From an uncultured Clostridia bacterium (lineage in GTDB: Bacteria > Bacillota > Clostridia > UMGS1883), in assembly GCA_934454525.1 (NCBI GenBank), contig CAKSFM010000014.1, positions 14,800 through 78,799 on the forward strand: DNA of 64,000 nt, in the 5' to 3' direction. Of this stretch, positions 50,737 to 59,385 are shown piece after piece; position 1 is the stretch's first letter; each line of letters starts with the position of its first letter. A model generated the notes under the pieces. The model had not been told where the DNA came from, did no database searches, and saw only the letters and a program-made list of their open reading frames with translations. The translations under genes were made by a program, and so were the position numbers.

Positions 50737-51613
50737 AAATATAAGGTATTATATAAAAAGCGCGGCAAGCTCCTTTGTCCGTAACGGAATAATGACATTT
50801 GCTTCGTTTATAACGGTTATGTGCTGTCTGTTTCTCATCGGAGTGTGCTTCCTTTTCACACTTAATATGAATTATATCAGCAAACAGATTGAATCACAGT
50901 GTGAGCTTCAGGCGTATCTTAATACATATGCGAGCGATGAGATTCAGCAGGAGGCATATAAGGAGATTCTTGCGCTTGATAATGTTTTAAATGCGGAGCT
51001 TGAAACAAAGGATCAGGCATTTGCAAATTACCGCGATATGCTCGGTGACCGTGCCGATGTGCTTGACGGTTTGCAGGGAAAGGACTTTTTGCGCAGTTCC
51101 ATAAAGGTAACGCTCAAAGATATCCGCAGCTCTGATAAAACGGTGAAGGCGCTTTCGAAAATCAATGGGATTGAGGAAGTTAAAAACAGGCAGGACATTG
51201 TCAGAAAAGTTATAAAATTCACAAGCATTGTTAAAAACGGCAGTGCGGCGGCAATGCTTATATTGCTGATTGTGGCAATCTTTATTATTCAAAACACGAT
51301 AAAGCTCAGCGTTTACGCGCGCGAGGAAGAAATTCATATTATGAAGTTTGTGGGGGCAACGGATCATTTCATCCGCATGCCGTTCGTGATTGAGGGAATC
51401 ATGATTGGCGCGCTCGGATTTGCCGTTTCAATTGTTATCATCACGCTCGGATATAACACGGCAATAGGCTCAGTGCGCGGAATAATAAATTTATTTGAAT
51501 TTATTCCGATTGAGAAGTGCTTTGTGCCGCTTGCGGTCAGCATGGCAGTGTTCGGAATACTGATGGGTGCGTGCGGAAGTGCAATATCGCTGAAGCGGCA
51601 TCTGAAGGTTTGA
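50726..51613 (+). CDS. ftsX: Cell division protein FtsX
   Basis: About 295 residues with four membrane helices (N-terminal FASFITVMCCLFLIGVCFLF; three in the C-terminal half) and an extracellular domain between the first two. EEEIHIMKFVGATDHFIRMP is the FtsX signature near the second helix. Start is TTG 50726 or GTG 50729, within the ftsE 3' end; AAGGGAG is 9-12 bases upstream. The M23 peptidase encoded next is the likely hydrolase it activates (PcsB/CwlO-like logic). Confidence 0.93.
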   Translation: MVFRNIRYYIKSAASSFVRNGIMTFASFITVMCCLFLIGVCFLFTLNMNYISKQIESQCELQAYLNTYASDEIQQEAYKEILALDNVLNAELETKDQAFANYRDMLGDRADVLDGLQGKDFLRSSIKVTLKDIRSSDKTVKALSKINGIEEVKNRQDIVRKVIKFTSIVKNGSAAAMLILLIVAIFIIQNTIKLSVYAREEEIHIMKFVGATDHFIRMPFVIEGIMIGALGFAVSIVIITLGYNTAIGSVRGIINLFEFIPIEKCFVPLAVSMAVFGILMGACGSAISLKRHLKV

Positions 51614-51638
51614 AGATTGACGGGAGGATTTGCTTATC

Positions 51639-52805
51639 ATGAAGCTGACCAAAAGGCAAAAAGAAAATGTGAAACGCATTGCCGCGATGATTTGTGCCGC
51701 GGCTGTGGCGCTTGTGTTCCTCATGTCTGTTATTATGCCGGCGATGGCAGCACCGTCCAAGAGCGATCTTGACGCGGCAAAGCAAAAAACCGAGCAGGCA
51801 AAAAAGGACGTGCAGGCTGCAAAAGATAAGAAAACTTCGGCAGTTGCGGAATACAATGCTATAGACAAACAAATTTCCGACACCGAGGACGAGATCGGTA
51901 TAATTGAAAACCAAATCGAACAGACAAAACAGGACCTTGCATCAAAGGAGGAGGAGCTGCGTGCGGCGGAGGAAGAGTATGACGAGTACGAAAAGCTTTT
52001 TCTTGCGCGCGCAAGGGCAATGTATGAAACGGGGGATATCGCTTATATAGAGATATTGTTCGGTTCGCAGAATTTCAGCGATTTCATATCAAAAATGGAA
52101 GTTGTTTCCCAGCTTGTGGAGTATGACCAGGATATACTTGACAAGCTTGAGGAGGGAAAGAAAAAGATTGAGCAGGCAAAGGCTGATATTGAAGGTATTC
52201 TTCAAAGGCAGGAGGACAACAAGAAAACCCTTGCCGGGCGCAAAACAGCGCTTGAAAAAAATCTTTCCGCAAAGGAACGTATTATAGAAGAGCTTTCAAA
52301 GGATGTTGAGAAATATGAAGCCATACAGGACAGTGCGGAAAAGGCAGAGCAGGAGCTTATAAGGCAGCATAAGGCAGCGCTTTCCTATGCGGCGTACCCC
52401 GTGCAGTATACCGGCGGAAAGTTTGCATGGCCGGTTCCCTCAAGCGGAAGAATAACAAGCAATTACGGCTATAGAGTTCACCCCGTTCACAAAACCAGGA
52501 AATTTCATTCCGGACTTGACATCGGCGCACCGTACGGAACGGACATTGTTGCCGCAGCTGACGGAACGGTTACGCTTGCAACGGTGAACGGCGGTTACGG
52601 AAAATGCATTATTATCAATCACGGCAGCGGAATAAGCACATTGTACGGACATAACAGCAGTCTGCTTGTATCGAGCGGCGCAAAGGTAACGCGCGGTCAG
52701 GTGATTGCCAAGGCAGGGTCAACCGGTGTTTCCACAGGTCCGCACTGCCATTTTGAGGTCAGAATCAACGGGGCAACAACAGATCCTTTGCAATACCTGA
52801 AGTAG
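51639..52805 (+). CDS. M23 family metallopeptidase with coiled coil (EnvC/PcsB-like)
   Basis: About 388 residues. A signal/anchor helix (IAAMICAAAVALVFLMSVIM, residues about 12-31) is followed by a long Lys/Glu-rich coiled coil (to about 240) and a C-terminal M23 domain: NYGYRVHPVHKTRKFHSGLD (zinc His and Asp) and TGPHCHFEV (HxH). It is the peptidoglycan endopeptidase expected to be controlled by FtsEX. ATG 51639 is chosen over an upstream TTG because GGAGG is 11 bases before it. Confidence 0.92.
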   Translation: MKLTKRQKENVKRIAAMICAAAVALVFLMSVIMPAMAAPSKSDLDAAKQKTEQAKKDVQAAKDKKTSAVAEYNAIDKQISDTEDEIGIIENQIEQTKQDLASKEEELRAAEEEYDEYEKLFLARARAMYETGDIAYIEILFGSQNFSDFISKMEVVSQLVEYDQDILDKLEEGKKKIEQAKADIEGILQRQEDNKKTLAGRKTALEKNLSAKERIIEELSKDVEKYEAIQDSAEKAEQELIRQHKAALSYAAYPVQYTGGKFAWPVPSSGRITSNYGYRVHPVHKTRKFHSGLDIGAPYGTDIVAAADGTVTLATVNGGYGKCIIINHGSGISTLYGHNSSLLVSSGAKVTRGQVIAKAGSTGVSTGPHCHFEVRINGATTDPLQYLK

Positions 52806-52815
52806 GAGGATATGC

Positions 52816-53997
52816 GTGAAAACAAACAAAAAAGCGGCTGCAGGTTTTGTGCTTACAGTTGTATGCACTGCCGCGTTAACCGCGGCGCTTACGCTTGTTT
52901 ACGTCAGAAAAACAGACACGTTTGACAGACTTCGGCGTGTGGTTTCCATAATCGAGAAAGAATATGTCGGAAAATTTGACCGGGAAAAGGCTGAAAAAGC
53001 GGCGATTGAATCCGTTGTTGAAAGCCTTGGCGACAAGTATGCGGCATATTACGAGGAAGAGGACGCCGAGCAGACTCTCAATTATATAAACGGATACTAT
53101 ATAGGCGTTGGGCTGGAGATATTTGCCAATACGGAAAATGATACGCTTGAGGTTATATCGGCGTATGAAGGTTCTCCGGCTTATAAAGCCGGTATAAAGA
53201 ACGGAGATGTGCTTTATACTATTGACCGGAAGAAGTATGGTGCAAAAAAATTTGCAAAAGCCGCAGCGGCGATGCGGGGTACAGGCTTGGAGAATCCTGT
53301 CGGAACAAAGGTTGAAATCGTTGTTCTGCGCGGCGAAGAAAAGCTGACCTTTAATATCGAAAGAGCAAATGTTGAGCTTGACCGCGTTGAAAGCAAGACA
53401 ACTGCCGACGGGTTATGTTATATCCGTTACAGCGGTTTTGCTGATAATTCGGAGAAAAAGCTTGAAAAAATAGTTAAAACAATTGACAAAACGAAAGTTT
53501 CGGGCATTATTGTTGATTTGCGTGATAATCCCGGCGGTGAGTTTGACAGTTCAATCAATATGAGTGATTTGTTCCTTAAAGACGGCGTGATTATGTACAC
53601 TGAGAATAAGAAAGGACGCAGAACTGTTTATAACGCGAAAAAGGGTGCGTGTGACCTTCCGCTCGCAGTGCTTGTGAACGGTTCAAGCGCGAGTGCCTCC
53701 GAAATATTTGCCGGTGCGATGAAAGCGCGCGGCAGGGGAATTATTGTCGGAGAAAAAAGCTATGGCAAGGGCGTCAGTCAGAGCGTAAGCTATATAAATA
53801 TGTTTGATAAGTCTGACGGTGCGCTGAAGCTGACAGTGTGCAAAAATTATCTTTCCGACGGAACATGGCTGAACAGCGGAGTCACGCCCGATATTGAAGT
53901 GCAGGACACACTGCATGAAATAGGAGATATTGAAAATGATAAGGTTTACCGCGCTGCTGCGGATGCCTTGAAAAATAAATCAGAGGAAAAGAAATGA
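52816..53997 (+). CDS. ctpA: S41 family C-terminal processing peptidase
   Basis: 393 residues. An N-terminal membrane anchor (AAGFVLTVVCTAALTAAL) is followed by a PDZ domain (about 95-180, YYIGVGLEIFANTE ... YEGSPAYKAGIKNGDVLYTI) and the S41 protease core: DLRDNPGGEFDS, VLVNGSSASASEIFAGAMK with the nucleophile Ser, and GEKSYGKGVSQ with the catalytic Lys. GTG start follows AGGAGG, 10 bp after the M23 gene. It may process a wall or sporulation protein. Confidence 0.92.
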   Translation: MKTNKKAAAGFVLTVVCTAALTAALTLVYVRKTDTFDRLRRVVSIIEKEYVGKFDREKAEKAAIESVVESLGDKYAAYYEEEDAEQTLNYINGYYIGVGLEIFANTENDTLEVISAYEGSPAYKAGIKNGDVLYTIDRKKYGAKKFAKAAAAMRGTGLENPVGTKVEIVVLRGEEKLTFNIERANVELDRVESKTTADGLCYIRYSGFADNSEKKLEKIVKTIDKTKVSGIIVDLRDNPGGEFDSSINMSDLFLKDGVIMYTENKKGRRTVYNAKKGACDLPLAVLVNGSSASASEIFAGAMKARGRGIIVGEKSYGKGVSQSVSYINMFDKSDGALKLTVCKNYLSDGTWLNSGVTPDIEVQDTLHEIGDIENDKVYRAAADALKNKSEEKK

Positions 53998-55421
53998 AAA
54001 AAACTGTTTCGGGTTTTCTAATATTTATTTTTATACTTGTGATGTGCACCGCACCGCTTTCTTCATTTGCGGAAACGGCGAAAACCGAAAGCACATCCTC
54101 AAAAACTGAAAAAACAGCTGATAATAAAAAAAGTGAGGATGCGGAGGATGCGGAGGATGCGGAAAAAACGCTCAGAGCTGAGTCACCGTATGCTATTCTG
54201 CTTGATATGAAAAGCGGCAGCGTACTTTACGAAAAAAAGGCATCTTCCAAGGTTTATCCTGCAAGTCTTACTAAAATTATGACAGCTGTGCTTGCGCTTG
54301 AAAACGGAAATCTTGAAGATGTTGTCACTGCGAGCGAGTCGGCAATCACAAGTGTTCCGGACGGTGACAGCAAAATGGGTATAAAAAAAGGAGAACGGCT
54401 GTCGCTTCGGCAGCTGCTTTACGGAATGCTTCTTTCATCAGCGGCAGACGCGGCGAATGTTGTTGCCGAATACACCGGCGGCAGCATTGACGGGTTTGTT
54501 GCAATGATGAATAAAAGGGCAGCTGCGCTCGGCATGAAAAATACAAATTTTGTGAACCCTGTCGGAGATCATGACGAACGTCACTATACAACACCGCATG
54601 ATATGTCGCTCCTGGCGCTTCATGCAATGTCAATTCCCGAGTTTTGCGAAATTGTCAAGTGCGATTCATATTCAATTCCCGCAACGGAAAAGTATCACGA
54701 TTCGCGCACGATTGTTAACGGCAATCATTTGGTAAGCCGGCTGCGCCGCGGAGATTATTTCTATAAATATGCGACAGGAATTAAAACGGGTTACACCTCA
54801 AAGGCAAAAAGCTGCATTGCGGCTTCCGCCGAAAAAAACGGGATGCAGCTTCTTGCGCTTGTTTTCGGTGCAAAAACGGTGGACGGAAAAACTCAGAGCT
54901 TCACTGACTGTGTAAATATGTTCGATTATGTTTTCGATAATTATGCCGCTGTAACAATTGCCCCGAAAGGGGAGGCGGTAACACAGGTGAGAATAAAAAA
55001 TGCCCGCAAAACAAAGGCTGTGCTTCTCGAAACGGCGGACAGTGTGCGGGTATTAAGGGATAAAAAGGCGAAAAAAGCGAAAGTGACGTACAAGGATTCA
55101 TTGCAAAGCGATGTAAAGGCGCCGGTTAAGGCAGGAACTCCACTCGGAACAAGGGAATATTTTATCGGTGCCGCATCAGTCGGAAAAGTGCATCTTGTTG
55201 CGGACAGTGACTATCGTTTCGACCCGGTGGCTTACGCAGTGAACGCGATGATTGCGTTTGTTATTTCTCCCTGGTTTATAATATGTGTGACTTTGCTTTG
55301 CATTGTTTTTGTGCTGCTCGAGCGGCGCAGAAGAAGAATTCTCCGCCGCAGGCGCCGCGCCGCGCGCAAACGGCGCACAGAGCAGCTTGCGCGCGAAATC
55401 AAGCAGTTTTCGGAATATTAA
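53994..55421 (+). CDS. D-alanyl-D-alanine carboxypeptidase (DacF/DacA-like)
   Basis: 475 residues. A signal peptide (VSGFLIFIFILVMCTAPLSS) precedes an acidic low-complexity stretch with the repeat EDAEDAED. The S11 core has YPASLTKIM (SxxK) and KTGYTSKA (KTG). The middle motif reads LLSSAADAAN, so the usual Asn of SxN is Ala. A C-terminal transmembrane helix (about 425-447) and a very basic tail (RRRRRILRRRRRAARKRR-type) follow, instead of the amphipathic helix of DacA. ATGA overlap with the S41 gene. Trims pentapeptides. Confidence 0.88.
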   Translation: MKKTVSGFLIFIFILVMCTAPLSSFAETAKTESTSSKTEKTADNKKSEDAEDAEDAEKTLRAESPYAILLDMKSGSVLYEKKASSKVYPASLTKIMTAVLALENGNLEDVVTASESAITSVPDGDSKMGIKKGERLSLRQLLYGMLLSSAADAANVVAEYTGGSIDGFVAMMNKRAAALGMKNTNFVNPVGDHDERHYTTPHDMSLLALHAMSIPEFCEIVKCDSYSIPATEKYHDSRTIVNGNHLVSRLRRGDYFYKYATGIKTGYTSKAKSCIAASAEKNGMQLLALVFGAKTVDGKTQSFTDCVNMFDYVFDNYAAVTIAPKGEAVTQVRIKNARKTKAVLLETADSVRVLRDKKAKKAKVTYKDSLQSDVKAPVKAGTPLGTREYFIGAASVGKVHLVADSDYRFDPVAYAVNAMIAFVISPWFIICVTLLCIVFVLLERRRRRILRRRRRAARKRRTEQLAREIKQFSEY

Positions 55422-55428
55422 CATTTTT

Positions 55429-55467
55429 CCGCGTAGGAAACGGAAACCGTTTCCTACGCGGTTTTTG
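55429..55467 (+). terminator. Terminator of the cell-wall operon
   Basis: A perfect 15-bp stem, CCGCGTAGGAAACGG (55429-55443) with 55447-55461, a 3-base loop and TTTTT. Confidence 0.93.
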
Positions 55468-55523
55468 TATGCGGCGGCGCGCGGCTTTTCATAAAATAGT
55501 GGACAAAAATTATAATATTGTGG

Positions 55524-55552
55524 TTGTAATCTTTGCGTGAATTGCCTATAAT
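55524..55552 (+). promoter_or_regulatory. Promoter of the GH13 gene
   Basis: TTGTAA (55524-55529), 17 bases, TATAAT (55547-55552), 35 bases before the start codon. Confidence 0.65.
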
Positions 55553-55587
55553 CAACAGTAACAAAATCGGTTGGGAGGTTACAGCAA

Positions 55588-56889
55588 ATGAAAAATAATA
55601 TAATATACCAGCTGGCGCTCAGAAGCTTTACCCCCGAGGGAACGCTGAGCGCCGCTGCAAAACTGCTCGGGCATGTTGCTGCACTCGGTGCGGATATAGT
55701 GTATGTCTGCCCGTTTTATAAAGAGGACGATGACCCGGAGATGTCGGCATGGAGCGAACGGCAGCTTGCATCGCATACTGACAATCCGAAAAATCCGTAT
55801 AAAATTGCCGATTATTTTGCCGTTGACAACGAGTATGGAACAGAGGCGGACTTGCTTGAATTTACAAGAGCGGCACATGAAAACGGATTAAAGGTTATGT
55901 TTGATCTTGTATATCTGCACTGCGGAAGAAATGCCGTGTTTATCAGGGATAATCCCAAATTTGTTGTAAGAAACAGCGATGGCTCGGTAACCGTTGCCGA
56001 CCGCTGGCCTTTCGCAAGGCTGAACTTTGAAAGCCGCGGATTGCGCGAATATCTGATTAAGAATATGGAAACGCTTATGTGCGATTACGGTGCGGATTGT
56101 TTTCGCTGTGACGTTGGTGACAGCGTTCCGCTTGATTTTTGGGGCGAAGCATTCGGCAGGCTGAAAAAAATAAATCATGAACTTATCACCCTTAATGAGG
56201 GGATAAAATCAGAATATATAAAAGATGTTTTCGATATGTGTTATGATTTCGATTGGAATACGCTGCTTGTCGGAATTTTTTCGGAACGGGAACCGGCGGA
56301 GAAAATCCGCAGTCTGTATGAAAAGGAAAAGGAAATATACGGAGCCGGAACAGGTAAGCTTATACGTACGATTGAAACGCACGATACTGCATCGGACTGC
56401 GGACTTAAACGAAACGAAATCATAATGACGCCGCGCGGCGTTGAGGCGGCGCTTGTTGTGACGAATACATTCGAGGGAGTTCCGTTTTTGTGGAACGGAT
56501 ATGAGTTTTGCGACAATGCGGAAAACAATATGTTTTCGAACCGCTTTCACGGGCGGCGCAGCGTGATTAACTGGTCGCGCGCGTTTACTGCGGACGGAAA
56601 GCGCCGGCTTGAATTTATTAAAAATATTCATCATCTGCGGCATGAAAGCGCAGCGCTGTGTGAGGGTGACACACAATGGATTGAAAACAGCGAACCGCAG
56701 AAGCTCATTTCCTATTCAAGAAATACAGAGGGGGAGCGGATCATAATTATTGTAAACACAAGGAACGAAACTGTTGAAGCAAGCATCGGTGCAGAGCTTG
56801 CCGATCTTCAGATACTGATGGAGAGCGGAGTTAAAATAGACAGACGAATAACTGCCGAGCCTTATGGATACGTTATCGCAAAATTATAA
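55588..56889 (+). CDS. Alpha-amylase family (GH13) glycosidase
   Basis: 433 residues, no signal peptide, so cytoplasmic. GH13 regions are visible: DLVYLHCGRNAVF (region I, the usual NH replaced by HC), GADCFRCDVGDSV (nucleophile Asp after RC), ITLNEGI (acid/base Glu) and ETHDTASDC (region IV HD). A C-terminal beta domain (from about 360) follows. Probably acts on intracellular malto- or other alpha-glucosides; exact substrate unknown. AGGAGG-type site (GGGAGG) 10 bases before ATG. Confidence 0.85.
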   Translation: MKNNIIYQLALRSFTPEGTLSAAAKLLGHVAALGADIVYVCPFYKEDDDPEMSAWSERQLASHTDNPKNPYKIADYFAVDNEYGTEADLLEFTRAAHENGLKVMFDLVYLHCGRNAVFIRDNPKFVVRNSDGSVTVADRWPFARLNFESRGLREYLIKNMETLMCDYGADCFRCDVGDSVPLDFWGEAFGRLKKINHELITLNEGIKSEYIKDVFDMCYDFDWNTLLVGIFSEREPAEKIRSLYEKEKEIYGAGTGKLIRTIETHDTASDCGLKRNEIIMTPRGVEAALVVTNTFEGVPFLWNGYEFCDNAENNMFSNRFHGRRSVINWSRAFTADGKRRLEFIKNIHHLRHESAALCEGDTQWIENSEPQKLISYSRNTEGERIIIIVNTRNETVEASIGAELADLQILMESGVKIDRRITAEPYGYVIAKL

Positions 56890-56986
56890 AACCGGAACGC
56901 CGTGCCGCTGCATATTTCATTTTTCGGAAGCAAAAGCTTTTTGGTGCGTCAGCATCGCAAAAAATTAAAAAAATTGCATTTTAGAC

Positions 56987-57015
56987 TTGAATTTAAGATA
57001 AATTTGTGATATAGA
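56987..57015 (+). promoter_or_regulatory. Candidate promoter of the MFS gene
   Basis: TTGAAT (56987-56992), 17 bases, TATAGA (57010-57015), 44 bases before the start codon. Confidence 0.5.
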
Positions 57016-57058
57016 AAAAGAATGATGAATAAACTGCAGGCGACAAAGGAGAACCGGA

Positions 57059-58225
57059 ATGTATTCATTTTTACTTTTGCTTATTTATATTGCCTTTATC
57101 AGTCTTGGGCTGCCGGACTCACTTCTCGGTTCAGGCTGGCCGGTTATGCACACTGAGCTGAAAGTACCCGTTTCGTTTATGGGCATTGTATCTATGATTA
57201 TATCGGGAGGAACAATCATATCGAGCCTTTTGTCGGACAGGCTCACGCGAAAGCTCGGCACAGGAATTGTGACGGTTGCAAGCGTGTTTCTTACGGTAAC
57301 TGCGCTGCTCGGATTTTCGTTTTCAACCCGTTTTTGGATGCTGATTGTGTTTGCCGTGCCCTATGGCTTGGGTGCAGGAGCAATTGACGCGGCGCTGAAC
57401 AATTATGTTGCATTGCACTATAAAGCAAGGCACATGAGCTGGCTGCATTGCTTCTGGGGCGTTGGAACGATTGTGAGTCCGTTTGTTATGAGCTATGCTC
57501 TGACAGCGCACCGCTGGAACAGCGGTTACAGAATTGTGGGGACTATTCAGCTTTTTATAGCGCTTCTTCTGCTGGTGACGCTTCCCGTGTGGAAAATCAA
57601 TAAAACGAAAATTGAAAGCACTGAGGTGAGCGTTGGACTAACAAGTGCGCTGAAAATAAAAGGAGTTTCGTTCCTTTTGCTCGGATTTTTCGCCTACTGT
57701 GCTGCGGAGGCAACTGCCATGCATTGGGCAAGCACATATTTTGTTGAGGTGAAAAAAATTCCGACTGAAAAAGCAGCAGGTTTTGCCGCACTGTTCTATA
57801 TCGGAATTACTGCAGGAAGATTTATAAGCGGATTTATTGCCGGCAGGCTTGGTGACCGCAAAATGATTTTAATCGGCAGCAGTATTCTTGCTTGCGGCAT
57901 AATTGCGCTGTTTGTTCCGATAAGGTCTTATACCGCCGCATTTATTGCATTTCTTGTAATCGGATTCGGATGTGCGCCGATATATCCGTGCATAATTCAC
58001 TCAACGCCGAGCAATTTCGGCGCTGAAAATTCGGGCGCGATTATCGGCATACAAATGGCGAGCGCATATGTCGGCTCAACATTTGTTCCGCCGATTTTCG
58101 GACTTTTGGGCAATGCGGCGGGATTTTCAATCATGCCGGGATTTCTTCTTTTTTTCTTCGCCCTGATGGTTGTAATGGTTGAAGCAACATTCCGAATAAC
58201 AAGGAATAAAACGAATGTACGCTGA
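57059..58225 (+). CDS. Major facilitator superfamily transporter
   Basis: 388 residues with 12 predicted hydrophobic helices. LLSDRLTRKLGTGIV is the loop 2-3 motif (motif A), repeated in the second half as GFIAGRLGDRKMILIGSS. The N-terminus YIAFISLGLPDSLLGSGWPV is typical of the FucP/Bmr-like group of sugar-type MFS proteins found in Clostridia, but the substrate cannot be told. It follows the GH13 gene by 170 bp and could import its substrate. Confidence 0.88.
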   Translation: MYSFLLLLIYIAFISLGLPDSLLGSGWPVMHTELKVPVSFMGIVSMIISGGTIISSLLSDRLTRKLGTGIVTVASVFLTVTALLGFSFSTRFWMLIVFAVPYGLGAGAIDAALNNYVALHYKARHMSWLHCFWGVGTIVSPFVMSYALTAHRWNSGYRIVGTIQLFIALLLLVTLPVWKINKTKIESTEVSVGLTSALKIKGVSFLLLGFFAYCAAEATAMHWASTYFVEVKKIPTEKAAGFAALFYIGITAGRFISGFIAGRLGDRKMILIGSSILACGIIALFVPIRSYTAAFIAFLVIGFGCAPIYPCIIHSTPSNFGAENSGAIIGIQMASAYVGSTFVPPIFGLLGNAAGFSIMPGFLLFFFALMVVMVEATFRITRNKTNVR

Positions 58226-58252
58226 CAGTGTGGGAAGAACCGGTTAAATAAA

Positions 58253-58284
58253 ACGCGGCAGCCGCAATTTTGCGGCTGCCGCGT
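58253..58284 (+). terminator. Terminator after the MFS gene
   Basis: ACGCGGCAGCCGCA (58253-58266) pairs perfectly with 58271-58284; T-rich sequence follows (CATTTATT). Confidence 0.8.
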
Positions 58285-58293
58285 CATTTATTC

Positions 58294-58344
58294 AGGCAGA
58301 TGTGTCAGTATCCGAACCCCATGCGGTTCGAATCTGTTATGCCT
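58294..58344. repeat. Minimal copy of the dispersed repeat (left and right ends only)
   Basis: AGGCAGATGTGTCAGTATCC (with GAAC next) is joined by an 8-base centre to GTTCGAATCTGTTATGCCT, i.e. the left end of unit A and the right end of unit B of the 20.2 kb copy, with the interior missing. The junction GAACCCCATGCGGTTC is partly palindromic. Confidence 0.7.
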
Positions 58345-58354
58345 AACCGGAAGA

Positions 58355-59356
58355 TTATTTCTCTTTTGCAGGTCTGATGTCAATAATCATGTAAGTATCA
58401 TCGGTGTGCTTATTAGTAAAAATATCGAAGGGAGTATCATTGGCGAGTTTCTTAACAAAGATTTCGGAGGGTGTATCCAAATATTTGCTTACAGGTACGC
58501 CGTTTTCATACTTGAAAGTAAAGGTCGCATATTTATCCTTATCGGCTTTTTCACTGAGGTAATTTTCTAAAAATTCATTGCCCTTAACATTGTTAAAACG
58601 ATAAATAACCTCGCCGTCATCACATTTTGAACCGTTATACTCTTTTTCGCTTGTGCCGACTATGCTACCGTCTATTTTCACAATACCAAGATCGGATAAG
58701 AGTGAACTGTACGGAATCGTGCCGGTGCCGTCAGCTATTTCTGCGGTGAAACCTGTTGTGGGATTGCCTGAAGTGAGCACCACGGGTGTGGGCAGCGCAT
58801 TATCTAAAAGCTTGGCAACTGTCGCTCTGGTTGCGGCGCTGTCAGTTTTTTCTGTGATTCCGTCCAAAATTCCGTATTTGGCAGCGGTGCTCAAATACCC
58901 TGCGGGCCATCCTCCGTTTGCTTCCGCAATAATTCCGTACCCCATTGCGGAAAGAATCATTTTTACAGCCTGGCTAAATGTAACGTTGCTGTCGGGGGCA
59001 AATATGTCGTTGCCCATTCCGTTGACAATAGACTCTTTTTGGCATAAACCCACATACCAATAAGCCCAATGATCTCTCGGCACATCGGTAAAAGAATCAT
59101 AATAAAATGTTTCGGGAGTTTCAAGTCCGCGCGCGCGGCATAAGATTGCGCACATTTCAGCGCGTGTGATATTGCCGTCCGGCTTGAACGTGTTATCTTC
59201 GTAGCCGTTTATTATGCCGAGCGTCGACAGTGTTTCAACCGCACTGTATACGTCGCTGTCCTCCTGAACATCGGTGTATGCGGCAAAGGCGTGGGTACAT
59301 AGCAACATGGCCGAAGCTAAGGTAACCGAAACGATTTTTTTAAACTCTTTTATCAT
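58355..59356 (-). CDS. S-layer homology (SLH) domain protein
   Basis: 333 residues. The signal peptide (SVTLASAMLLCTHAFA) is followed by three SLH repeats (about 27-190): NGYEDNTFKPDGNITRAEMC is a textbook first repeat, FTDVPRDHWAYWYVGLC the second, and YLSTAAKYGILDGITEKTDS with ATRATVAKLL the third. The C-terminal about 130 residues have no recognised domain. Anchored to secondary wall polymer by family knowledge. AAGGGGG site before ATG 59356. Confidence 0.92.
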   Translation of the reverse strand: MIKEFKKIVSVTLASAMLLCTHAFAAYTDVQEDSDVYSAVETLSTLGIINGYEDNTFKPDGNITRAEMCAILCRARGLETPETFYYDSFTDVPRDHWAYWYVGLCQKESIVNGMGNDIFAPDSNVTFSQAVKMILSAMGYGIIAEANGGWPAGYLSTAAKYGILDGITEKTDSAATRATVAKLLDNALPTPVVLTSGNPTTGFTAEIADGTGTIPYSSLLSDLGIVKIDGSIVGTSEKEYNGSKCDDGEVIYRFNNVKGNEFLENYLSEKADKDKYATFTFKYENGVPVSKYLDTPSEIFVKKLANDTPFDIFTNKHTDDTYMIIDIRPAKEK

Positions 59357-59385
59357 TGTGTAAATCCCCCTTGTGTTTTCTTAAA

